Source of the DNA: Candidatus Rokuibacteriota bacterium
GTDB taxonomy: Bacteria; Methylomirabilota; Methylomirabilia; Rokubacteriales; CSP1-6
Reading direction: 5' to 3'
Assembly (NCBI GenBank): GCA_016201575.1
Contig: JACQCN010000084.1
Location: forward strand, 1-8,634
Length of the DNA stretch: 8,634 nucleotides
The notes under the pieces were generated by a model, which saw only the letters and a list, made by a program, of their open reading frames with translations, was not told the origin of the DNA and ran no database searches. Below, one piece after another: positions 1 to 6,003 of this stretch (the stretch's first letter is position 1; every line of letters starts with the position of its first letter). Both the position numbers and the translations under genes were made by a program.

Positions 1-89
1 ATGTCGGAGAGGGCCTCGACGGCCCCCTCCGAGGCCTCCCCCAGAATCGGGTGCACCGGCCAAGCCGGCGCTCGAATAAGCGGCGCCAC
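1..89 (-). CDS. Possible 5' end of a divergent gene, truncated by window edge
   Basis: On the minus strand a frame with no stop runs from about position 148 to the window edge. A GTG at 89-87 would begin a peptide starting MAPLIRAPAWPVHPILGE, 29 codons before the sequence ends. Codon third positions are mostly G or C and the composition is protein-like. However, the stretch is too short to separate from GC-driven chance, no good ribosome binding site precedes the GTG, and a + strand frame is also open from 1 to 141. I do not recognise a family. The call is listed mainly because the region upstream of the pheA promoter is otherwise unexplained. Confidence 0.18.
   Translation of the reverse strand, partial: MAPLIRAPAWPVHPILGEASEGAVEALSD
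4..32. repeat. Imperfect inverted repeat (hairpin) at window start
   Basis: Arms TCGGAG (4-9) and CTCCGA (27-32), then an A/C mismatch (10/26), then GGGCC (11-15) and GGCCC (21-25), close a five-base loop TCGAC. The outer TCGGAG/CTCCGA arms match the outer arms of the G/C-run palindromes at 4684 and 8614, but the inner part differs. No T-tract follows on the + strand, so a rho-independent terminator is not supported. It could equally lie inside a coding region entering from the left. Confidence 0.4.
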
Positions 90-126
90 GGGCGCGATCG
101 ATCCAGACGCGCTGACGGATCGGCGC

Positions 127-156
127 TTGCTTCGCCGCTGACGCTGGTCCTATAAT
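127..156 (+). promoter_or_regulatory. Sigma-70-type promoter of the pheA operon
   Basis: A perfect -10 hexamer TATAAT lies at 151-156, conspicuous in DNA this GC-rich. An 18-base spacer upstream is TTGCTT (127-132), a poor -35 box matching TTGACA at three of six positions. Transcription would be expected to start near 163, giving a leader of about 30 bases, too short for a classical peptide-type attenuator. I saw no comparable promoter elsewhere in the window, which suggests that much of the gene string may be read from here. Confidence 0.65.
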
Positions 157-194
157 GACCGGACATTACCCAGACAAGTGACCCAGGGGTGTCT

Positions 195-1256
195 ATGAAC
201 CTGGACGATTGGCGTTCCAGGATCAACGACCTCGACAGCCAACTCCTCAACCTCCTCAACCAACGCGCAGAGGCCGCCCTCCGGATCGGAGACCTCAAAC
301 GACGGAAGGACCTGGCGTATTTTGTCCCTGAGCGGGAAGCGGAGATCATCGATCGGCTCGTCAAGCTGAACCGCGGCCCGCTGCCCGCGGACGCCGTCCG
401 CGCCATCTGGCGCGAGGTCCTGTCCGCCTCGCTCGCCCTCGAGCACCCGCTGCCCGTGGCCTACCTGGGGCCGGTGGCCACGTTCACGCACCAGGCGGCC
501 CTCCAGCGGTTCGGCAGCGGGGCGGAGCTCATGCCCGCCCGGACGATCCTCGACGTGTTCGAGGAGGTGGAGCGCGGGCGCGCGGAGTACGGCGTGGTCC
601 CCATCGAGAACTCGACGGAGGGCGCCGTCAACCTGACCCTCGACCGCCTCATCGACGGCGACGTGCTGATCTGCGGCGAGGTGCGCCTCGAGGTGCGCCA
701 GCACCTGCTGTCGCGCGCGACCGACCTCGCGCAGGTCAAGACCGTGGGCTCCCACCCGCAGGCGCTCGCGCAGTGCCGCGTGTGGCTGGCCGAGCATCTC
801 CCCGATGTCGCGGTGGAGGAGGTGGCGTCCACGGCGGCGGCGGCCGGCCTCGCCGCCAACGATCCCACCGTCGCCGCGGTGGCCTCCGAGCTGGCCGCGC
901 GCCTCCACGACGTGCCGATCCTGCGCGCGCGCATCGAGGACACCGCCAACAACTCGACACGGTTCCTCGTGATCGGCCGGCGGCCGATGGGCCCGACGGG
1001 GCGCGACAAGACCTCGATCCTCTTCTCGATGCGGAACGAGCCCGGCGCCCTGTTCCGGATCCTCGAGCCGTTCGCCACGCAGGGGCTCAACCTGACGAAG
1101 ATCGAGTCGCGGCCGACCAAGCGGCGCCCCTGGGAGTACGTCATGTTCATCGACTTCGAAGGCCACCGCGACACGCCGACGGTGGAGGCCGTGCTCGGAC
1201 AGATCCGGGAGCGCACCCAGTTCCTGAAGATCCTCGGGTCGTACCCGGCGGCATAA
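195..1256 (+). CDS. pheA: Bifunctional chorismate mutase / prephenate dehydratase (P-protein)
   Basis: Converts chorismate to prephenate and prephenate to phenylpyruvate, the committed route to phenylalanine, in the cytosol. Three domains are visible in the 353-residue protein. Residues 1-83 are an AroQ-type helical chorismate mutase (LDDWRSRINDLDSQLLNLLN, with a later KRRKDLAYFVPERE stretch). Residues about 87-264 are prephenate dehydratase, with VAYLGPVATFTHQAA, VPIENSTEGAVN (from residue 135) and the catalytic TRF motif at 255-257. Residues about 273-349 are an ACT domain with GALF and ESRP (304-307), the pair that binds phenylalanine for feedback inhibition in this family. Length is normal for a P-protein. 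I prefer ATG at 195, because AGGGG at 185-189 sits 5 bases upstream; an in-frame GTG at 189 would overlap that site and add only two residues. It is the first gene after the promoter, and the TAA stop lies inside the hisC ribosome binding site. Confidence 0.96.
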   Translation: MNLDDWRSRINDLDSQLLNLLNQRAEAALRIGDLKRRKDLAYFVPEREAEIIDRLVKLNRGPLPADAVRAIWREVLSASLALEHPLPVAYLGPVATFTHQAALQRFGSGAELMPARTILDVFEEVERGRAEYGVVPIENSTEGAVNLTLDRLIDGDVLICGEVRLEVRQHLLSRATDLAQVKTVGSHPQALAQCRVWLAEHLPDVAVEEVASTAAAAGLAANDPTVAAVASELAARLHDVPILRARIEDTANNSTRFLVIGRRPMGPTGRDKTSILFSMRNEPGALFRILEPFATQGLNLTKIESRPTKRRPWEYVMFIDFEGHRDTPTVEAVLGQIRERTQFLKILGSYPAA

Positions 1257-1260
1257 GGAG
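1255..1260 (+). promoter_or_regulatory. Ribosome binding site of hisC, overlapping the pheA stop
   Basis: AAGGAG, 5 bases before the hisC ATG, shares two bases with the pheA TAA (1254-1256). This fixes the hisC start and suggests that ribosomes finishing pheA are close to the hisC initiation site. Confidence 0.8.
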
Positions 1261-1265
1261 ACACC

Positions 1266-2378
1266 ATGCCCACGCAGTGGGAATCCCTGGCCAACGAACA
1301 CATCCTGGGCATCGCCCCCTACGAGCCCGGGAAGCCGATCGAGGAGCTGGAGCGCGAGCTCGGCATCCACGACGCGATCAAGCTGGCGTCGAACGAGAAC
1401 CCGCTGCCGCCGTCGGAGCGGGTGCAGAAGGCCATCAGCGCCGCCCTCGGCGCCCTGAACCGCTACCCCGACGGCAGCGGCTTCTACCTGCGGCAGGCCC
1501 TGGCCAAGAAGCACGGCGTCACGCCCGAGCACGTCGTGCTCGGCAACGGCTCCAACGAGCTGATCGAGCTCCTGGTCCATGCCTTCATGCGGCCCGGCGA
1601 CGAGGCGGTGGTCCCGCACCCCTCCTTCGTGGTCTACCCGACGAGCGTCCAGGCCGCCGGCGGCATCCGCGTGGTGGTGATGCTCAAGGACTACCGGCTC
1701 GACCTGGAGGCGATGGCACGGGCGATCACGCCGCTCACCAAGCTGGTCTTCATCGCCAACCCCAACAACCCGACCGCGACGATGGTGACGGCCGAGGAGG
1801 TCGAGCGCTTCATGGCGCGCGTGCCCGACCGCACGATCGTGGTCTTCGACGAGGCCTACGTCGAGTTCGCCCAGGGCCCCGACTTCCCCGACTCGCTCGG
1901 CTACATGAAGCAGGGCCGCAAGGTCGTCGTGCTGCGGACCTTCTCGAAGGCGGCGAGCCTGGCCGGCCTGCGGGTGGGCTACGGCCTCGCCGATCCCGAC
2001 GCCATCGGCCTCCTCAACCGCATCCGGCCGCCCTTCAACGTCAACTCGCTCGCCCAGGCGGCGGCGCTGGCCGCGCTCGACGACGAGTCGCACGTGATGG
2101 AGTGCGTGCGGCTGATCGAGGCCGGCCGCCACTTCCTCTACGATGAGTTCAAGGCGCTCGGCATCAAGTACGTGCCCTCCCGTGCCAACTTCATCCTCGT
2201 CGACGTCGGCCGCAGCGCCAACGAGATCTACCAGAAGCTCCTGCGCGAGGGCGTGATCGTGCGGCCGATGACCTCGTTCGGCATGGAGACGGCGCTCCGG
2301 ATCACCGTGGGCACGCCGCAGGAGAACCGTCGCCTGGTGAAGGCGCTCGCCGCCGTGCTCGGGAAGAAGGCCTCGTGA
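1266..2378 (+). CDS. hisC: HisC-family PLP aminotransferase (histidinol-phosphate / aromatic amino acid)
   Basis: A 370-residue class I/II fold-type I aminotransferase of the HisC branch. Visible motifs are SNENPLPPS near the N-terminus, LGNGSNELIELL, ANPNNPTAT (N165-P169), DEAYVEF (D195 and Y198, which contact the PLP ring nitrogen and hydroxyl in this family), TFSKAASLAGLRVGYG with the PLP-binding lysine at K228, and a C-terminal substrate-carboxylate arginine at R345 in LRITVGTP. HisC classically transaminates histidinol phosphate. Family members placed between pheA and tyrA commonly act on phenylpyruvate and 4-hydroxyphenylpyruvate (or prephenate). The neighbourhood makes an aromatic role likely, but sequence alone does not exclude the histidine role or a dual one. 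No other histidine gene is in the window. The last bases overlap the tyrA start (GTGA at 2375-2378), indicating translational coupling. Confidence 0.92.
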   Translation: MPTQWESLANEHILGIAPYEPGKPIEELERELGIHDAIKLASNENPLPPSERVQKAISAALGALNRYPDGSGFYLRQALAKKHGVTPEHVVLGNGSNELIELLVHAFMRPGDEAVVPHPSFVVYPTSVQAAGGIRVVVMLKDYRLDLEAMARAITPLTKLVFIANPNNPTATMVTAEEVERFMARVPDRTIVVFDEAYVEFAQGPDFPDSLGYMKQGRKVVVLRTFSKAASLAGLRVGYGLADPDAIGLLNRIRPPFNVNSLAQAAALAALDDESHVMECVRLIEAGRHFLYDEFKALGIKYVPSRANFILVDVGRSANEIYQKLLREGVIVRPMTSFGMETALRITVGTPQENRRLVKALAAVLGKKAS

Positions 2379-3223
2379 TCCAGCGGCTCGCGATCGTCGG
2401 GCTCGGGCTCCTCGGCGGCTCCGTCGCCAAGGCGGCGCGCGCCGAGGGCCTGGCCCGCAGCATCGTGGCCGTGGGGCGGAGCGCCGCGCGCCTCGAGGCC
2501 GCGCGGCGGGACGGCTCGGTCGACCGGGTGACGACCGACCTGGCGGCGGGCCTGCGCGAGGCCGACTTCGTGCTCCTGGCGGCGCCGGTGGCGGCGATCG
2601 AGGGCCTGCTCCCGGACGTGTGGCGGGCGGCCGAGCCCGACGCGACCGTCACCGACGTGGGCAGCGCGAAGGCGGCCATCGTCCGGGCGGCCGAGCGCCT
2701 GGCCGCGGCGCGGTCGCTCGCGTTCGTCGGCGGGCATCCCATGGCGGGCTCCGAGCAGAGCGGCTACGCGGTCGCGCGCGCGGACCTCTTCCAGGGCGCC
2801 ACCGTCATCCTCACGCCCACCGAGCGCACGGACCTCCCGGCCGCCAAGCGCGTGACCGAGTTCTGGGAGGCGGTCGGAGCCCGCGTGACCGCGCTCGATC
2901 CCGAGCGCCACGACCAGGTGGTGGCCGCCATCAGCCACCTGCCGCACCTCGCGGCCTACGCGCTGGTGGAGTCGGTGGCCCGGCTCGACGGCCAGGCGCT
3001 CCACGTGGCCGCCCGCGGCTTCAAGGACACCACGCGCGTCGCCGCGTCCGACCCGCGCGTCTGGCGCGAGATCTTCCTCGCCAACCGCGCCGCCCTCGGC
3101 CAGGCGCTGGCCGCGTTCCGCGCGGCGCTGGCGGAAGTGGAGGCGCTGATCGAGGCTGGCGAGGGCGAGCGCCTCGAGCGGAAGCTCGCCGAGATCAAGG
3201 GCGTGCGGGAGCGCCTGTCGTGA
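2375..3223 (+). CDS. tyrA: Prephenate (or arogenate) dehydrogenase
   Basis: Oxidative decarboxylation of prephenate to 4-hydroxyphenylpyruvate, or of arogenate to tyrosine, with NAD(P). The 282-residue protein opens with a Rossmann fingerprint, AIVGLGLLGGS (G9, G11, G14), followed by the dinucleotide domain to about residue 165. The signature GGHPMAGSEQSGY carries H121, equivalent to the catalytic histidine region of the family, and ISHLPHLAAYAL carries H188 and H191. The helical C-terminal dimerisation domain ends at about residue 282, and no ACT domain follows, so tyrosine feedback through such a domain is not expected. Substrate preference cannot be decided by eye. The start is GTG at 2375, overlapping the hisC stop as GTGA, and the first residues MIQRLAIVG fit the usual N-terminus. 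The end overlaps aroA in the same way. Confidence 0.94.
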   Translation: MIQRLAIVGLGLLGGSVAKAARAEGLARSIVAVGRSAARLEAARRDGSVDRVTTDLAAGLREADFVLLAAPVAAIEGLLPDVWRAAEPDATVTDVGSAKAAIVRAAERLAAARSLAFVGGHPMAGSEQSGYAVARADLFQGATVILTPTERTDLPAAKRVTEFWEAVGARVTALDPERHDQVVAAISHLPHLAAYALVESVARLDGQALHVAARGFKDTTRVAASDPRVWREIFLANRAALGQALAAFRAALAEVEALIEAGEGERLERKLAEIKGVRERLS

Positions 3224-4530
3224 GGCTCCGGGTGCGTCCGGTGGCGGGGCTGGCGGGCACGATCGAGGTGCCCGGCGACAAGTCCATCTCCCATCGCGCG
3301 GCGCTGCTGGGCGCGATCGCCGAGGGGCCGACCGAGGTGACCGGCTACCTCGAGGCCGCGGACTGCCTGAACACGCTGGCCGCGATCGAGAAGCTCGGCG
3401 CCGAGGTGACGCGCAAGGGCCCCGGGCACTACCGGATCGCGGGCGTCGGGCTGGCCGGGCTCCAGGAGCCGGACAGCGTGATCGACTGCGGCAACTCGGG
3501 GACCACAGCGCGCCTGCTCCTCGGCCTGCTCGCGGGCCAGCCGTTCTGGACGATGCTGACCGGCGACGATTCCCTGCGCCGCCGGCCGATGGCGCGCGTG
3601 ACGGCGCCGCTGTGCGAGATGGGCGCCACCATCGTGGGCCGCGCCGACGGCGGCAAGCTCCCGCTGGCGATCCGCGGCCGGCGCCCGCTGGCGGCGCTGA
3701 CCTACCGGCTGCCGATGGCCTCCGCGCAGGTGAAGTCGGCGGTGCTGCTCGCCGGCCTCTGGGCCGACGGCCCCGTCACCGTCGAGGAGCCGGCGGTCTC
3801 GCGGGATCACTCGGAGCTGATGCTCCGGCAGTTCGGCGCGCGTCTGAGCGCCGGCGACCGGCGCGTGACGATCACGCCGGGCGGCCCGCTCACGGGCGGC
3901 GCCGTCCAGGTCCCCGGCGACATCTCCTCGGCGGCGTTCTTCCTGGTGGCCGGCGCCATCGTGCCCGGCAGCCGCGTCGGCATCCGCCGGGTGAGCCTCA
4001 ATCCCACCCGGACGGGCATCCTCGACGTGCTGACGGCGATGGGCGTGGACGTGGAGCGCGCCGAGACGCCGGCCGGGATCGAGCCGACGGGCACCGTGAC
4101 GGTCGGCCACGCGCGGCTGCGCGGGACGACGATCGCGGGAGCGCTCATCCCGAGGCTCATCGACGAGATCCCGGTGCTGGCGGTCGCGGCGGCCGTGGCC
4201 AGCGGCCCCACCGAGGTCCGCGACGCGGCCGAGCTGCGGGTCAAGGAGTCCGACCGGGTGGCGGCGCTCGCGCGCGAGCTCGGCAAGATGGGCGCGCAGG
4301 TCGAGGAGCGGCCCGACGGCCTCGCGATCGCCGGCGGCGCGACGCTGCGCGGCGCCCGCGTGGAGAGCGGCGGCGACCACCGGATCGCCATGGCCCTCAC
4401 GGTGGCGGGGCTGGCGGCGCGGGGCGAGACGATCGTGGAGGACACCGCCTGCATCGCGACCTCGTTCCCGGACTTCGTCGAGACCCTGAACGCGATCGCG
4501 GGCGGCGCCGCCGTGACGGTGGAGCCGTGA
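3220..4530 (+). CDS. aroA: 3-phosphoshikimate 1-carboxyvinyltransferase (EPSP synthase)
   Basis: Transfers enolpyruvyl from PEP to shikimate-3-phosphate, the penultimate step to chorismate. The 436-residue protein shows the family motifs in order: VPGDKSISHRA (K21), CGNSGTTARLLLG (residues 90-102, G94), LTGDDSLRRRPM, MASAQVKSAVLLAGL, SRDHSELML, GDISSAAFF, NPTRTG, LIDEIPVLAVAAA (catalytic D315), KESDR (342-346) and GDHRIAMAL. SAQVKSAVLL and the GDDSLRRRPM form resemble the class II/Gram-positive-type enzymes more than the E. coli type. The start is GTG at 3220, overlapping the tyrA TGA as GTGA; a longer upstream reading frame exists only because tyrA is GC-rich in another frame. Length is normal. 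The stop TGA at 4528-4530 again overlaps a GTG. Confidence 0.96.
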   Translation: MRLRVRPVAGLAGTIEVPGDKSISHRAALLGAIAEGPTEVTGYLEAADCLNTLAAIEKLGAEVTRKGPGHYRIAGVGLAGLQEPDSVIDCGNSGTTARLLLGLLAGQPFWTMLTGDDSLRRRPMARVTAPLCEMGATIVGRADGGKLPLAIRGRRPLAALTYRLPMASAQVKSAVLLAGLWADGPVTVEEPAVSRDHSELMLRQFGARLSAGDRRVTITPGGPLTGGAVQVPGDISSAAFFLVAGAIVPGSRVGIRRVSLNPTRTGILDVLTAMGVDVERAETPAGIEPTGTVTVGHARLRGTTIAGALIPRLIDEIPVLAVAAAVASGPTEVRDAAELRVKESDRVAALARELGKMGAQVEERPDGLAIAGGATLRGARVESGGDHRIAMALTVAGLAARGETIVEDTACIATSFPDFVETLNAIAGGAAVTVEP

Positions 4531-4607
4531 GCACGAGTCGGCTGGCGCGGCAAGACGACGTCGCGAGCGCGTTGGTCCGTTCGCGGCCCCCGCGTCCGCT
4601 GGGGTGA
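4527..4607 (+). CDS. Doubtful 26-codon leader ORF after aroA
   Basis: A GTG at 4527 overlaps the aroA stop as GTGA and opens a 26-residue frame (MSTSRLARQDDVASALVRSR, then PPRPLG) ending at TGA 4605-4607. That stop overlaps another GTG at 4604, which opens a 6-codon frame ending at TGA 4622-4624, overlapping a further GTG at 4621 in the cmk frame. The peptide has no recognisable features. If translated, it may serve to carry ribosomes across the gap rather than make a functional protein. Chance is a fair alternative in DNA of this composition. Confidence 0.15.
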   Translation: MSTSRLARQDDVASALVRSRPPRPLG

Positions 4608-4646
4608 CGGAAGTGTTTCGGTGAGTCGGGAGGAGTTCGAGTTCGA

Positions 4647-4665
4647 GCGCCGGCTCCGCCGGCGC
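4647..4665 (+). repeat. Seven-base-pair perfect hairpin upstream of cmk
   Basis: GCGCCGG (4647-4653) and CCGGCGC (4659-4665) close a CTCCG loop. It lies 18 bases before the G/C-run palindrome at 4684, and the two may form one composite intergenic repeat unit. No T-tract follows, so a terminator is unlikely. It lies in the possible 5' extension of cmk. Confidence 0.6.
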
Positions 4666-4683
4666 AAGCTCTTGGGGGGAGGT

Positions 4684-4711
4684 TCGGAAGGGGGGCAGAG
4701 CCCCCCTCCGA
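4684..4711 (+). repeat. G/C-run palindromic repeat upstream of cmk (REP-like)
   Basis: TCGGA (4684-4688), one bulged A, then GGGGGGC (4690-4696), loop AGA, GCCCCCC (4700-4706) and TCCGA (4707-4711) form a 12-base-pair hairpin ending 5 bases before the preferred cmk ATG. A near-identical element starts at 8614 after sppA, so this is a repeated unit within 4 kb. Together with the GGGGGG (4674-4679), GG (4681-4682) and GG (4686-4687) runs before it, the upstream side could also form a two-layer G-quadruplex. The structure would strongly affect cmk translation initiation. The rest of the 4531-4716 spacer holds no other recognised feature. Confidence 0.7.
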
Positions 4712-4716
4712 GAGTG

Positions 4717-5391
4717 ATGAGGCGTCAGCCGATTATCACGATCGACGGGCCCGCGGGCGCCGGGAAGAGCACGGTGTCGGGCGAGCTGGCCCGGCGGCTC
4801 GGTTACCGGCTGCTCGACACCGGGGCCATGTACCGGGCGGTGGCGGTGAGCGTGGCCGCGGCCGGGCTCGCGGCCGAGGACACCGAGGCGCTGCGCGTGC
4901 ATCTCGCGCGGATGCAGCTCACGTCCGACGGCACGCGCGTGTGGGTGGACGGGCGGGAGGTGACCGGCGAGCTCCGCACGCCCGAGATCAGCGAGCTGAC
5001 GTCGCGGCTGACCATGCTCAAGCCGGTGCGGGACGCGGTGACGCCGCTCCAGCGGCGGCTCGCGGCGGACGGAGGCGTGGTGCTCGAGGGGCGCGACACG
5101 GGCACGGTCGTGTGCCCCGACGCCGACGTGAAGTTCTACCTCGACGGGACGGTCGACACGCGGGTCCGGCGGCGGCACGCCGAGCTGGCCCAGCGCGGGG
5201 TGACCACGAGTCTTGACGCAGTGCGGAAGGAAATCGAGAGGCGAGACGAGCAGGATATGACCCGCGCGCTCGCGCCCCTCCGCAAACCGGCCGACGCGAT
5301 CGTGGTCGACACGACGGACCTCACCGCCGGGGAGGTGGTCCAGCGGATGCTGGAAGCGGTCGAGCGACGGCGATGCTGTACGCGCTCCTGA
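4717..5391 (+). CDS. cmk: Cytidylate kinase (CMP/dCMP kinase)
   Basis: Phosphorylates CMP and dCMP with ATP in the cytosol, recycling RNA and phospholipid-derived CMP. The 224-residue product begins MRRQPIITIDGPAGAGKST with a P-loop GPAGAGKS (11-18, K17). LDTGAMYRA follows, then the inserted NMP-binding region, VLEGRDTGTVVCPDADVKFYLD around the conserved GRD, and a C-terminal lid/helical part with RR, RRDEQDMTRA and a final DTT segment. This length matches the family. The start is uncertain. ATG 4717 and the in-frame GTG 4714 fit homology but have only a weak ribosome binding site and sit against a strong hairpin. GTG 4621 has GGAAG at 4609-4613 at good spacing, and would add 32 residues (SREEFEFERRLRRRKLL, then a Gly/Ser/Pro stretch encoded by the repeats). 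The 3' end overlaps plsC by 19 bases. Confidence 0.93.
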   Translation: MRRQPIITIDGPAGAGKSTVSGELARRLGYRLLDTGAMYRAVAVSVAAAGLAAEDTEALRVHLARMQLTSDGTRVWVDGREVTGELRTPEISELTSRLTMLKPVRDAVTPLQRRLAADGGVVLEGRDTGTVVCPDADVKFYLDGTVDTRVRRRHAELAQRGVTTSLDAVRKEIERRDEQDMTRALAPLRKPADAIVVDTTDLTAGEVVQRMLEAVERRRCCTRS

Positions 5392-5984
5392 AGTCGCTGA
5401 CGCGGCTGCTGGCGCGGCTGTACTTCAGGATCGAGGCGCACGGAGCGGACAACGTGCCGAGGACGGGGCCGGCCCTGATCGTCTCGAACCACTCGAGCGT
5501 GCTCGATCCGCCGCTCGTGGGCGCGGTGGCGCCGCGGCCGCTCCACTTCATGGCGAAGGCCGAGCTGTTCGGGATCCCGGTCTTCGGGCGGCTGATCCGC
5601 GCGGTGAACGCGCGGCCGGTGCGCCGCGGCGAGTCGGATCCCTCGGCGCTGCGCGCGTCGATGCGGGTGCTGGAGAGCGGGGGAGCGCTGCTGGTGTTCC
5701 CGGAGGCCACGCGCCGGCCGGAGGGCATGCTCGGCGAGGGACGCCCGGGCGCCGGCATGCTGGCGGTCCTGAGCGGCGCGCCCGTGGTGCCGGCGTACAT
5801 CGAGGGCAGCGGCCGGGCGTGGCCGAAAGGGCGGACGCTCCCGCGCCCGGTGAAGGTCCGGGTCCGCTTCGGTCGGCCCCTGCAGTTCAAGCGGGACGAG
5901 TCCCGCGCCCGGAAGGAGCAGTACGCGGCTGCGAGCCGCGAGATGATGTCGGCGATCGCCTCGCTCAAAGGCGACGCACACTAG
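5373..5984 (+). CDS. plsC: PlsC-family 1-acyl-glycerol-3-phosphate acyltransferase
   Basis: Probably acylates lysophosphatidic acid to phosphatidic acid at the inner face of the membrane, an early step of phospholipid synthesis. The 203-residue protein shows the PlsC/LPLAT signature: the H(X)4D box in SNHSSVLD (H40, D45), an acceptor-binding block VFPEATRRPEG (F109-R114, equivalent to FPEGTRS), and VVPAYIEGSG beyond it. The short N-terminal LLKSLTRLLARLYFRI segment may associate with membrane; no long transmembrane helix is evident. The start is ATG 5373 inside the end of cmk (19-base overlap, different frame), so the two are probably coupled in translation. In some related clusters ispH sits between cmk and rpsA; none is present here. 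The family assignment is firm, but the exact acyl acceptor is inferred. Confidence 0.9.
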   Translation: MLYALLKSLTRLLARLYFRIEAHGADNVPRTGPALIVSNHSSVLDPPLVGAVAPRPLHFMAKAELFGIPVFGRLIRAVNARPVRRGESDPSALRASMRVLESGGALLVFPEATRRPEGMLGEGRPGAGMLAVLSGAPVVPAYIEGSGRAWPKGRTLPRPVKVRVRFGRPLQFKRDESRARKEQYAAASREMMSAIASLKGDAH

Positions 5985-5986
5985 GC

Positions 5987-5993
5987 AAGGAGG
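5987..5993 (+). promoter_or_regulatory. Strong ribosome binding site of rpsA
   Basis: AAGGAGG lies 2 bases after the plsC stop and 10 bases before the rpsA ATG. It is the closest match to the Shine-Dalgarno consensus in the window, fitting a highly expressed ribosomal protein. The GTG just before the ATG (5999-6001) is followed at once by TAA, so it cannot be the start. Confidence 0.8.
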
Positions 5994-6003
5994 AACGGGT
6001 GTA

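Noticed and set aside
150..2132. 660-residue minus-strand reading frame opposite pheA and hisC
   Set aside because: Antisense shadow; its upstream end lies within hisC and no family motif is visible.
773..2146. 457-residue + strand frame overlapping pheA and hisC
   Set aside because: Arg/Ala/Pro/Gly-rich out-of-frame translation of two confirmed genes; not a fusion or frameshift product.
2620..3219. Upstream extension of the aroA frame into tyrA
   Set aside because: The extra 200 residues are an out-of-frame reading of tyrA; EPSP synthase homology begins right at GTG 3220.
4647..4711. Rho-independent terminator between aroA and cmk
   Set aside because: Stable hairpins are present, but no run of T follows either; the downstream sequence enters cmk directly.
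2956..5178. 740-residue minus-strand reading frame opposite tyrA, aroA and cmk
   Set aside because: No recognisable motif, R/H/A/P-rich, and it crosses three well-identified + strand genes and a spacer.
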